Under the pieces are notes generated by a model. It did not search any database and was not told where the DNA came from. It saw only the letters and a program-made list of their open reading frames with translations. Positions 32,463-41,980 of a DNA stretch of 64,000 nucleotides are shown here, one piece after another (position 1 is the first letter of the stretch; each line of letters starts with the position of its first letter). The translations under genes were made by a program, and so were the position numbers. This DNA comes from Amblyomma americanum (lineage: Eukaryota > Arthropoda > Arachnida > Ixodida > Ixodidae). Location of the stretch: the NCBI RefSeq assembly GCF_052857255.1, contig NC_135502.1:157454099-157518098 (forward strand), given 5' to 3'.

Positions 32463-35400
32463 TCATCGCCACACATTTCGCAGAGAGGTTTCCCTTTTTT
32501 TTGTCAGTAAAATGTTGTGAGTAAGGTGTGTGTGTCCAATGCGTAGTCGACACAAAATAACTTCTATGAAACACTCCTGATGTGTACATGATCTCCATTC
32601 CACCAAAACAGGTTTTATAGAATGTAGTTTGTTGTTTGTTTGTTCGTCCCATGCAATCTGCCACTTATTCCTGAGTTTACTGTGCAGTAATTTAGAAAAA
32701 ACCCTCTGTGGTATGTTAACTTGTTTTATATGGCCAATTCTAGCTTGTGCTGCGCAAGCATCTGCTCTCTCATTACCTAAAATTCCAACATGGCTAGGGA
32801 CCCAGCAGAATATAATGTTATGTTTTTGCTTTGTAATTTTAACTATGTTATGTATGATTTTTCCTATTATGGGTTCAGCAGCGTTTGTAGAATGCAGCGC
32901 TTTTAGCATACTGAGTGAATCGGTGTAAATGATGCTATTTTTTATGTTTTGTTTTACTATTTGTTCTACAGCTACAAAGATGGCATAACACTCCGCAGTA
33001 AATACCGATGCATACTGTGGCAATCGTATCATTTTTTCATTTGTTCCTTGAATTACTGCACTTCCGACATGACTTTCTGTTTTTGAGCCATCAGTGTAAA
33101 ATTCGGTGTAAGTGTCATATTTTTCTTGTAGTGCAAAGAACTCTTGCAGTATGTGCTCGTGTGGTATTTTCTCTTTGTTTACGTGTGTCAATGTGAAGTC
33201 ACACACTGAAGGAAGGCTGTACCATGGTGGTAGATATTCATGTCTTTGTGCAATATTAGGTAGGGCGTCCAGCACTGCTAAGTCTTCACATTTATCTTCA
33301 AAGCGCATTATTAGTGGCCTGATAAAATGTGGTTTATTATTGAATAATCTCCTAGATGGGCACTTGGTAACAATGGGATAGCAGAGATGTTTAGGGAGAG
33401 AACGGGTTTTTAGGATGTACGTGCATGTTAGTGTGACTCTTCTATCCTCTAGTGTGGGCTCATTAGCTTCAACGTAAAGACTCTTTACCGGGGATGTTCT
33501 ATAAGCTCCAGTTGATAGGCGCAAACCAAGATTATGAACAGGGTCCAGTCGTTTCAAGTAGGATGCTCTTGCCGAACCATATACCACATACCACACACCC
33601 GTAGTCCAGCTTGGAGCGCACCAAAGAGCGATATATTTGCAATAGGCATGCTCTATCGGACCCCCACCGTTTTCGCGAGAGTACCTTTAATACATTGAGG
33701 GCTTGGGATGCTTTCTTTTTCAGGTTGTTAATGTGTGACAAAAATGTAAGTTTCTTGTCAAAAGTGACGCCTAAAAATTTATGTTCCTGTTTGACTGGCG
33801 GTGTGGTTTGATTCAAGCACAGATTGGGATCGACCTGTAGGCCTCGTCGTAATGAGAATAAAGCAGCTACTGTTTTTTGAGGGGAGAACTTGAATCCATT
33901 TTTCTCTGCCCAAGCAGCCAGTTTATTTAGTGTGATTTGTATTTGTCTCTCGCAGGAAAGTATGTTGGAAGAAGTGTATGCTATCTGTATGTCATCTACA
34001 TAAACTGAATACATTACGGACTTAGGTATTACTTTGGCCAAGGAATTCATTTTTACTATAAAGAGTGTCGTACTTAAAATGCATCCCTGGGGTACGCCAT
34101 TCTCTTGGGCGAATGTCGTTGATAGAGTTGCTCCCAGACGGACTCTGTATGTGCGGTTAGTCAGGAAGTCGTTCAAGCAGTTCAGCATCCTGCCGCGGAT
34201 CCCTAGATCTGTTAGGTCATGGAGGATGCCGAACTTCCACGCGGTATCATATGCCTTCTCCAAATCAAAGAAGACACCGATACAGTGCTGTTTGTGAATG
34301 AACGCCTCTCGGATGGTGTTTTCTAGGCGGACAAGGTGATCAGTGGTCGAGCATGCTTTCTTAAATCCACATTAATGTAAATCTAAGAGTCGACGAGATT
34401 CAAGTGTGAAGGTCAGTCTAATGTTTACTATGCTTTCGAAAGATTTAGCGATGCAGCTGGTGAGGGCTATCGGTCTGTAATTGTTAGGACTTGTTGGTTG
34501 TTTTCCGGGTTTCAGAAAAGGTACTATTATTGCTTTCTTCCACTCCTCAGGTATATTCCCAGTTTTCCATATTTTGTTAAAGAAGTTCAACAATGCCGGC
34601 ACGGCAGCCTCAGAGAGATGGGCGAGCATAGCGTAATGCACATTATCTGGGCCTGTTGCTGTCTTTTTACCACAAGATAATGCCCTGATCAATTCCTGGA
34701 GTGTGATGGGTTGATTGTAGTCCTCGTGCATACCTGCTGCAAATGGAAGTTTTTGTTTTTCTGCTATTGCTTGGTACTTCTGGAACGTGTTTGTGTAATT
34801 GAACGAACTGGAAACTTCAGCAAAATGCTCACCTAGTATGTTGGCCTGTTCTTCTAATGATGTTTGTGTCCCGGGTGTAGTCAACAGAGGAAATGTGAAA
34901 GGGGTATGGTCACTACTGAATCTTCGAACTTTTTCCCACATTTTTTTTTGAGGTTATTGAGCTGTTTATAGCGGACACATATTTCTGCCACGAGGATTTC
35001 TCGGCATTTCTCCGAACGAATCGCGCTCTGCCCTTGGCCCTCTTAAAGGCAATCAAGTTCTCCGCTGTGGGATACCGACGCAGAGAGCTCCAAGCTTTAT
35101 TTTGTTGTTTTTTTGCCAATGTGCATTCTTGTGTCCACCATACTTTATGTTTTTTGTGCACGAGTCCTGTTGTTTGTGGTATGGCTAGTGTAGCGGCCGA
35201 TATTATGCATGTAAATTTTCCATTAATTTCGTCTATGCTGAGATCTTCACAAAATTCTTTTTCTAGTGTGGCACTTGCTGTAAAAAGTGACCAGTCGGCG
35301 AGGTGAAGTTTCCAGCGCCGTGGTCTTGTGGGGATGACTGCAGTAGACGATGAGAGGCTGATGATAATAGGTAGGTGATCACTTCCCAGAGGGTCATTTA

Positions 35401-35998
35401 AAACATCCCATTTAAAATCTATAAAAAGCGATGGTGATGCGAAAGCTAAATCGAGAATGCTCATTTTTGCCGAGCTTGGGCAACAATAAGTTGCTTTTCC
35501 TGTATTTAAAAGACAGATGTTATTTGAGAGGATAAAATCTTCGATTGTTTGCCCCCTAGAGTCGCAGCGCTCGCTTCCCCAAAAAGGGGAGTGAGCGTTA
35601 AAATCCCCAACTACCAGATATGGCTCTGGAAGTTCATCTATCAATTCTTCTAGATCATGGACTGTTAATGTAAAATGTGGAGGAATGTATACGGAACAGA
35701 TTGTTAGTGTTTTATAGCTGACGATGCTGACTGCAACCGCCTCTAGTTTTGTATTGAGCTTTATTTCTGGAGCAGGGACGCCGCTTTGGACGACAATTGC
35801 GACGCCTCCTGAGAGTCGATTTGCCTGCTCGCGATCGTGTCTAAAAGTTTGATAATGTTTCAGGATATGCACATGTTGTGGACCAAGATTGGTCTCCTGA
35901 AGACATAAAACTATGGGTAACATTGACCCTAAAATATGTGTTATGTCACTATAATTCCGCATAAGTCCTCTACAATTCCATTGAATTAAAAAAGCCAT
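32463..35998 (-). pseudogene. I-clade ORF2: endonuclease, RT and RNase H
   Basis: Starts MAFLIQWNCRGL at 35998, 32 bp after ORF1. The endonuclease keeps QWNCRG, LQETNL, SVYIPP, VGDFNAHSPFWG and SDHLPI. The RT keeps PFLKPGK, NNYRPIALTS, FFDLEKAYDT, NGVPQGCILS and YVDDIQI. RNase H keeps FYTDGSK (Asp), FTAECYAI (Glu), YTDSLSML (Asp) and GNERADACA (Asp). Lesions are an indel in an A9 run at 34941-34949, a TAA at 34372-34374 (after LLDLH) and a 7-bp tandem duplication, ATACCAC twice at 33581-33594, which shifts the frame before RNase H. All catalytic residues that I can place are present, so the defects are few. The final part ends near 32463, or near 32276 in another frame (MCGDELTVNHILIVCKK). 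Confidence 0.9.
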
Positions 35999-36030
35999 GC
36001 TTGTGTTTTTAAAAGAAAATGAAAGGAGAT

Positions 36031-37107
36031 TTACTTATGAGGTGGGCCCGTTATGAGGGGCCTGTCTTTTTTTCGCTCAAGAGAGCTGTTCCGCCGCTGT
36101 AATGGAGGCGGAGTGGGTGTTGTATCCATCACCTCAACAGAGGTGCTGGAGGACCGCGCAGCCGCGGTTGTGTTAGTTTCAGGCCTCTCCCGACGGGGGG
36201 AGGTCCTGCGAGATGCCGACCCATGGACCGGCGGTCCCTGCTTTGGCAGTGACAGGGCAGCTTTCGCTGACCCTGCCTGGGGCGTGGATGGCCCTGCCAT
36301 AGGCTCGGTGGGAGCGGCCTTGGAAGGTGCCGGAGTGCTGTGCGGTGCTACGCCCCTGCGCACCACATCAGCGAAGTTCTGCGCACCAGTTCTGCGCATC
36401 AGCCCCTGCGCACCACATCTCGCTTCTTTAAAAGAAATGTTTTCTTTGGTCTTTATGGTGATAATTTCTTTTTCTTTCTTCCAGGACGGACACGCCCTGG
36501 AGTATGCAGCATGTTCTCCTTCACAGTTTGAACAGCACAGGGCTGCGTCACATACATCAGACTGGTGATCCTTAGAGGCACATTTTGCGCACGGTTTACG
36601 ACCGCGGCAGCTCTGTGAGACGTGGCCGAACCTTTGGCAGTTGAAACACCTGCGAGGGGTTGGTATGTATGGTCGTACATTGATTTTCAAATATCCCACG
36701 TCGATTGTGTCGGGCAGGGTGCTGGTGTTGAACGTCAGGATCATGTGTTTTGTGTCTATTTCCTTGTTGTCCTTCCGGATTTTGATTCGGTGGACATCTA
36801 TGACGTCTTGGTCGATGAGCCCTTCGAACATTTCTTTTTCAGTTATGCGAAGAAAATCATTTTCCGATATTACGCCTCGGACAGTGTTTAGTGAGCGATG
36901 AGGAGTCACGGAGACCGGGATTTCCCCTATGCACGTTAGGTTGGAGAGCTTAGAATGTTGGACATTGTCACACAGTTCGAGCAATAAGTCGCCGCTGGCC
37001 ATTTTTGACAGCTTATAGCCAATGCCTAGGGTTTCAGTCAAGCACTTTGACACAAGGAAGGGGGATATTATTCTTGCCTGTTTATCTTGTTGTTCACTGT
37101 GGATCAC
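36031..37107 (-). CDS. I-clade ORF1: Gag-like RNA-binding protein
   Basis: An intact 358-codon frame. The first half has an RRM-like fold pattern ending KINVRPYIPTPRRC. Then come three zinc knuckles: CFNCQRFGHVSQSC and CAKCASKDHQSDVC (both CX2CX4HX4C), and CSNCEGEHAAYSRAC (CX2CX3HX6C). A Lys-rich segment and a Pro/Ser-rich tail follow. ORF1 proteins of this clade package element RNA. The ATG at 37107 is the first in frame after a stop at 37125-37127. The amino end is shorter than I would expect, and the upstream frame FQNLIALSKEGG could be a lost part. ORF2 follows 32 bp later. Confidence 0.85.
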   Translation of the reverse strand: MIHSEQQDKQARIISPFLVSKCLTETLGIGYKLSKMASGDLLLELCDNVQHSKLSNLTCIGEIPVSVTPHRSLNTVRGVISENDFLRITEKEMFEGLIDQDVIDVHRIKIRKDNKEIDTKHMILTFNTSTLPDTIDVGYLKINVRPYIPTPRRCFNCQRFGHVSQSCRGRKPCAKCASKDHQSDVCDAALCCSNCEGEHAAYSRACPSWKKEKEIITIKTKENISFKEARCGAQGLMRRTGAQNFADVVRRGVAPHSTPAPSKAAPTEPMAGPSTPQAGSAKAALSLPKQGPPVHGSASRRTSPRRERPETNTTAAARSSSTSVEVMDTTPTPPPLQRRNSSLERKKDRPLITGPPHK

Positions 37108-37785
37108 ATGATATTTGGGGAAAGTTACTTTTCTTTTTTGAAAGAAGTTGTCTGCCTCGTTCCGCCCTCTTTTGAGAGAGCGATCAGGTTTTGAAAGTTG
37201 GGGAGCCGTAAAAAAAACTTTGTTTTTCGGTCATGGTGCCAGCCACCCACCACGGAGTCCAACAAGGGGACGGGACAGGAACTTGATAGTAAGTCCTGCC
37301 CACGCCAGCTGTACACCTCAACTATAACCAAATATGACGCAACTCAGGGTAGTTGGTCACACAAGGTTAACCCTCGCCGCCAGGAAAACAGGAAAAACCA
37401 AGGAGTGAGTAGGATATAGGAGAGTTGTGAGACAGAGATAGGAAAGTGAAAGATGGAGAGGAGGATAGGAAAAGGCGACTGCCGATTCCCCCCGGTCGGG
37501 TCAGGCCAGAGGTGCCGTCTGCAGGAAGCTGGGGCCAAAGTGGTGTGTTGCTTCCGCCAAGGGGCCTTAAGGGTCCAAACGCTCGGCATCGGCTCAACCA
37601 CCAGGATCCCGTTTTCCCCGGACACGGCGATGCCACGCACGGCGAGGCGCGGGTGCTCGGGTCCGTGGTGATGCACAGTTCACCATCATCCCCTTGTGGG
37701 GATGTCCCTGCGGATGCTCGGGAACCTGCGGTGTCGCCACTCACCGTCGCGACGCCTGCAAGCTGCAGGCGCCCCCCTGCGGGGT

Positions 37786-37796
37786 TCACGCAGTGG
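37786..37796. repeat. Target-site duplication of the I-clade LINE (right)
   Basis: TCACGCAGTGG, matching 32166-32176. The next bases, ACTTCACAGC, should have followed the left copy before insertion. Confidence 0.9.
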
Positions 37797-38105
37797 ACTT
37801 CACAGCACAATCAAAATATATGAAGATGAAGCTTATATCTCGATAAAATGCAGTGCTTACACTTCCTAAAGAACGATACATACAGCAGATGTCAAAAATG
37901 AATATGAACATTAAACTTATTAAGTTGAGTGTTCACACTTCCTGAAGAGTTATGAAGTAATATTGCTATATAATATATTTCAGTTCAATATATATAAAAA
38001 CCAGAACACGCCAGCGCATTATGATGCAAACAAAAGATAATCTATTGAAAACCAATCAGTCTTCCGTCGGTCGAGTAGTGGTGTCAGTTTTTATTTTAGT
38101 GCCAT

Positions 38106-39330
38106 TTATTTAATAATTAAATTATTGATTTCTTGCCATAGCTTTCTTGAGTTGTTATATATTTCAGCAAATAGACAGTGACAGGTGTAGATTTTTGCCT
38201 TCCTTAAATCGGCATTTAGTTTCTTACGAAATGCCTTGAAATGTTTAAGTTGAATAGTGTCACGTGATTTCAGGAAAGCGTGGTACATTTTGTTTTTTTT
38301 TTACTTTTATTTTCTTACACAACGTGGTCGTAATCCAAGGCTTGCATATTTTTTTCTTCGGTTAAAATTCTTCACATGAGGAAAGCATTTTTCATAGGCC
38401 TTAAATTTGATGAGGAAAAGACGATACGCTTGACTTGGATCGCATTTGGCATAGATAGTTTCCCAGTGAATATCTTGTACCGCAGTGTAAAATGCTTCGA
38501 GCGAAGCAGAGCTTATGTCATAAGTAGAGCTATAAATGACTTTCTGTTTGGTAATCGCTGTCGGCAAACATGTAAACACCGGGAGGTGGTCACTGATATC
38601 CAGGGAAAGCACACCTGATAAGCGCTGGTCACAAGGTACATTGGTAAAGCAGATATCGAGAAGTGTGGCACTGGTATCGGTAACACCGGAGGGCAAAGAA
38701 ATAATTGAACAAGCGAAAGTTTAAAGCAAGTGTCTGGGTGGTCCGAAGAAGAATCTTCACTGAGCATATTGGTATTCACACATCACCTATAACTAAGAAT
38801 GCTTTTGCATTGAATGAAGGCTTGACAGAAAACTTTTCATGAATTCAAAAAAATTTGGACTTGTATCCTAATGGCGGCCTATATACAGCTGCTATAAGAA
38901 TATTTTTCAACCTTAGCACAAGGCACTCAACACTGGGTGTAACGGATGTTAATTCGTCGAAAATTTTACAGGTAAGTGAGGCACTGATGAACATAGCAAT
39001 TCCACCGCGTCTGTTTGCGGGCCACATGATGCCGTGATAAATATAATCTGGTATTGTCGTTGGATCATCAGTTACAGAAAACCAGGATTCTATGAATAAT
39101 ATAGCATCAAATTTATCCGATAAGTCATCGAAGAACATGCGCAGATTGTGCATTTCATTTTTAATGCTTCGAGCATTTGGGTGAATTGCCCTGAAGTAGT
39201 GTGAGCGTAGTTTAAATGAATTGTTGAAATTGTCAAGATCATAGTATTTACACTTTGGAGAGGTAGCCATATAGCGGTTTGTGCGAAAGTGAGTTTGGTG
39301 AAGCATTGCAAGTCCTACTATTGCATTTTG
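38106..39330 (-). pseudogene. LINE D ORF2 amino part: AP endonuclease
   Basis: Reads RAIHPNARSIKNEMHNLRMF (Asn), LFIESWF (Glu), RRGGIAMFI and AAVYRPP. Then comes a damaged VIGDV, stop, TNMLSEDSSSDHPD, where GDFN is expected. TSATLLDICFTN, LDISDHLPVF (Asp-His) and a downstream linker up to LWQEINNLIIK follow. Stops and frameshifts lie near 38700-38845 and 38290. No RT follows, so this is a broken remnant. Confidence 0.75.
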
Positions 39331-40014
39331 TTCAAATCTTCTTGGCAGGTGATTCTTACCATGCCTGGTGAATCTGCCTTCTGAGAACAAATTTTCCGCT
39401 TTGTGTTCACACAAATTTCAACCTGGCTTTCGTTTCTGTGATACTGCGGCTACCAAAAGGTGTTTGGCCTGCATAGTCAGATGTTCATTGACAAATACAG
39501 AAGCATCGGTTTTGAAACCAATGTCTTGAGTGGAAAAACGTGCCTTCCTGGCTTTAGCTAATACAGCATTTCGCTTGTCATGTCGCACAAAGCGTACGAC
39601 AAGTTCTTTACATCAGACTTGTTGGTTGGTACTCTGTGGCAAATGTCAACATCTTCCTGAGTTACCAGCTCCCATACCTTTTCAAAAATCTTCTGCACAT
39701 TGTCAAAAACGTCGCTATCAGGCACCCCCTAATATCAAGGTTATTTGGCCGTGAGTACAGTTCCAATTCAGTGATTCGCATGTGCGGATTCTGATTATCT
39801 GCAGCGAGTTCTTGGCTGCATTTGCGTATCGCTGCAAGTTCCTCACGTAGAGCCTTTTTTTCTATGGAGAGTGTGTTGACACTGTCACAAGATTCATTAC
39901 AATATTGTACACTGTTTGAAGGAGCAAACTTCAGCGCGAATTCCCCGTTTAAAATCTACAAGCGTCTTACTAAGCTCCTTCACGTTTGGCATGACAACTT
40001 ACTGATTCAAAACA
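39331..40014 (-). pseudogene. LINE D ORF1 remnant
   Basis: Coiled-coil sequence (KALREELAAIRKCSQELAAD) leads to MRITELELYSRPNNLDIRG, then EKVWELVTQEDVDICHRVP, VVRFVRHDKRNAVLAKARKA and FVNEHLTMQAKHLL. These are the standard blocks of the L1/CR1-type ORF1 RNA-binding protein: coiled coil, RRM with NNLxIRG, and C-terminal domain with RFxxRxxRNAVLxKAR. Frameshifts near 39900 and 39720 break it. Confidence 0.75.
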
Positions 40015-40085
40015 CTAGGACAGTTCTATGGCAGAAGTGCGCGCAGCAACAGTAAGATAATAAAAATGAGGAAAATAGTCCTTAC

Positions 40086-40370
40086 CTGTACGAGAAAGAA
40101 CATGGATGAGCGTTGTAAAAACCGCATGCACTGCTGCCGAACTGAGGACAGCGCGAGAAAGCGTCCCGCATGTGTAGGCGCAGTCTCTGGCTCGGTAGGA
40201 CACGGCGCAGGCGTGGAAACGTCGACGTTCACCAGCTGATCCCAGAGGATAACGGCGCAACGATGCTCGTCGCAATCGACGCTTTAGCTTGTAAGACACC
40301 GTCTTTCCCAGCGCAGCTTGTACCCACGCAGAATCCAATGGATCGCGCGAAAAAAGTATGCGCTCCGCAC
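40086..40370 (-). repeat. LINE D leader module, copy next to ORF1
   Basis: A 285-bp unit that on the minus strand begins GTGCGGAGCGC and ends GTTCTTTCTCGTACAG, followed by GTAAGGAC. It is in frame with the next module and encodes RRASLRRYPLGSAGERRR to AVHAVFTTLIHVLSRTG. The end looks like a splice acceptor followed at once by a near-perfect splice donor. Confidence 0.85.
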
Positions 40371-40639
40371 CTGTAGGAGAAAGAACTTGTATGAGCGTTG
40401 TGAAAACCGCATGCACTGCTACCGAACTGAGGAGAGCGCGCGAAAGCGTCCCGCATATGTAGTCGCGGTCTCTGGCTTGGTAGGACATGGCGCAGGCGTG
40501 GCAGCGTCGACGTTCACCAGCTGATCCCAGAAGATAACAGCACAACGATGCTCGTCGCAATCAAGGCTTTAGCTTGTCAGACGCCTTCTTTCCCAGCGCA
40601 GCTTGTACCCATGCAGAAGCACACGAATCGCGCCGAAGG
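40371..40639 (-). repeat. LINE D leader module, upstream copy, truncated
   Basis: Second module, about 90% identical by eye to 40086-40370. It ends on the minus strand GTTCTTTCTCCTACAG. Its upstream end is lost where the LINE G tail begins. Confidence 0.85.
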
Positions 40640-41890
40640 AATTATAATAATAATAATTTTTATTTGCATCACACGTACATGATGCCGGAGGCCAGCAGAA
40701 AAAGCTGTCATTAAGGCAGCTTGACAAGGCCGCAGGCCCCCACACTGGCAACTACAGGTAGCGGTCAGCAACCACAAAACAAATGCATGAAAGTGTGAAA
40801 CCGCAAACAAAAGCTATACATTGAAAAAAGGAAGTTTCCACGAAAACCTGACTGCAACAAGAGGGCACACACTTTCAACAAATCTCATCGCCGGAGATAT
40901 ATAGACAACATAGCAAAATGAAAGTGACGCTTTGAGATAGAATATTGTGAGACTATCTTGTTGTTCTTATTTTTAGTTCGTAAACTAGTGGCGAAGTTTC
41001 TTGAAAGTAATATTTTCGGGTTGTATGTTTTTCTTATGCAACGTATTTAAAAGCCTTGGTAACCAGTTTTTTAACATTTGTAATCCATATGTTGTCCTAC
41101 ATGTTTCAACTTTCCACCTCTCAAAATTTCGCGTGTTGTATGCTTCAGGATCACTACTTATGTTGGCTATCTGACGCAAGGAACAAGTACCATTTTTTAT
41201 CTCTTGTTTGTATTGTTTGCACAGACGATAACCAGAAATCTTCGTAACAGGCATCACGTTATACATGTGAAATAATGGTTCCGAGGGATAGCACATAGGG
41301 ACACTTGCAACGGCACGTAGAAACTTTTTTTGCAGAATATGAATTTTGTGTATATTGTTTTGCGTCGTAGAGGCCCAAACTAAATGGCAATAATTAAGTC
41401 TTGAACAAAACAAGGTATTATACAGCATTATCATTACATTACGCGGTAGTACACTTGCATTTCGATATATGAGGCCGACTACTTGAGAAAGTTTTTTGGT
41501 TAAGCAGTTAATATGTGCATCCCAAGATAAGTTCTCATGAAACGTAACACCTAATGTTTTAATCCAAGGCACTATTTCAACTGGGGTTGATTTGAGCAAA
41601 ACACTGTGGCTAGTTGTTATAGTTTTATTTCTGGCGTGAAATAGAACTGCCTTTGTTTTTTGTATGTTTATTTTTAAAAGGTTTTCTTCAGTCCATTTCT
41701 CTAGCTTGGCTAGGCTTTCATTCGCATGGCGAATTAATTTGGTCAGGATCATTTGCTGAAAAGAATAGATCGTATCATCTGCGTAAATGACAAATTTTGT
41801 GGATGGGGTTACGCTTACTATGTCATTCACGTAGAGATTAAAAAGGAATGGCCCCAAAATACTGCCTTGCGGCACGCCACAGTTAACTGC
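40640..41890 (-). mobile_element. LINE G: 5'-truncated CR1-like insertion inside LINE D
   Basis: On the minus strand the insertion starts inside the RT at NCGVPQGSILGPFLFNLYVN and ends with AATAAAAATTATTATTATTATAATT. A 3' end of AATAAA plus an ATT microsatellite, and 5' truncation, are typical of CR1-group elements. It separates two LINE D modules, and the partial module copy AVHAVFTTLVQVLS resumes at 41893. No target-site duplication is evident. Confidence 0.8.
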
Positions 41891-41980
41891 TAGTGAATAC
41901 AAGAAAGTACAAGAAAGAACTTGGACGAGCGTTGTGAAAACCGCATGCACAGCTGCCAAACTGAAGACCAAAATGTCCAA
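40985..41980 (-). pseudogene. LINE G reverse transcriptase C-terminal part
   Basis: An open frame fusing the end of a LINE D module to the RT: after AVHAVFTTLVQVLSCTFLYS come NCGVPQGSILGPFLFNLYVN, FVIYADDTIYSF (active site), NIQKTKAVLFHAR, IKTLGVTFHENLSWDAHI and the RT C-terminal domain (LYNTLFCSRLNYCHLVWAST, RWKVETCRTTYGLQMLKNWL). The fingers region and the endonuclease are missing, so it cannot act alone. The frame is otherwise undamaged, suggesting a recent insertion. Confidence 0.8.
41893..41968 (-). repeat. Partial LINE D leader module
   Basis: About 75 bp matching the end of modules 40086-40370 and 40371-40639 (GCATGCGGTTTTCACAACGC on the minus strand), after which similarity stops. 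Confidence 0.75.

Larger units (their letters stand above)
32177..37785 (-). mobile_element. I-clade LINE, near full length, with RNase H
   Basis: A 5.6-kb minus-strand LINE with exact 11-bp target-site duplications. Its 5' end is ACCCCGCAGGGGGGCGCC (37785 inward). ORF1 has CCHC zinc knuckles. ORF2 has AP endonuclease, RT (YVDD) and RNase H, an order typical of the I clade. The 3' end is ATCAATATAACTAACTAA, in keeping with the TAA-type ends of I elements. Only three clear ORF2 lesions are present, so the insertion is young or under-decayed. It landed next to the decayed gag-like segment and 0.3 kb from the end of LINE D. Confidence 0.9.
38100..41968 (-). mobile_element. LINE D: 5' modules, ORF1 and endonuclease, RT missing
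   Basis: On the minus strand: tandem leader modules (41968-40086, interrupted by LINE G), an ORF1 remnant (about 40000-39330), then an endonuclease (about 39320-38300). Sequence ends near 38100 without any RT. Loss of the 3' half is unusual for a LINE, since target-primed insertion normally loses the 5' end, so a later deletion is likely. It differs from A-C: ORF1 carries LYSRPNNLDIRG and no 2A motif is seen. Confidence 0.7.

Noticed and set aside
32629..36891. Plus-strand ORFs across the I-clade LINE (for example 36053-36568)
   Set aside because: Antisense shadows of the minus-strand ORF1 and ORF2, which carry the real catalytic and zinc-knuckle motifs.
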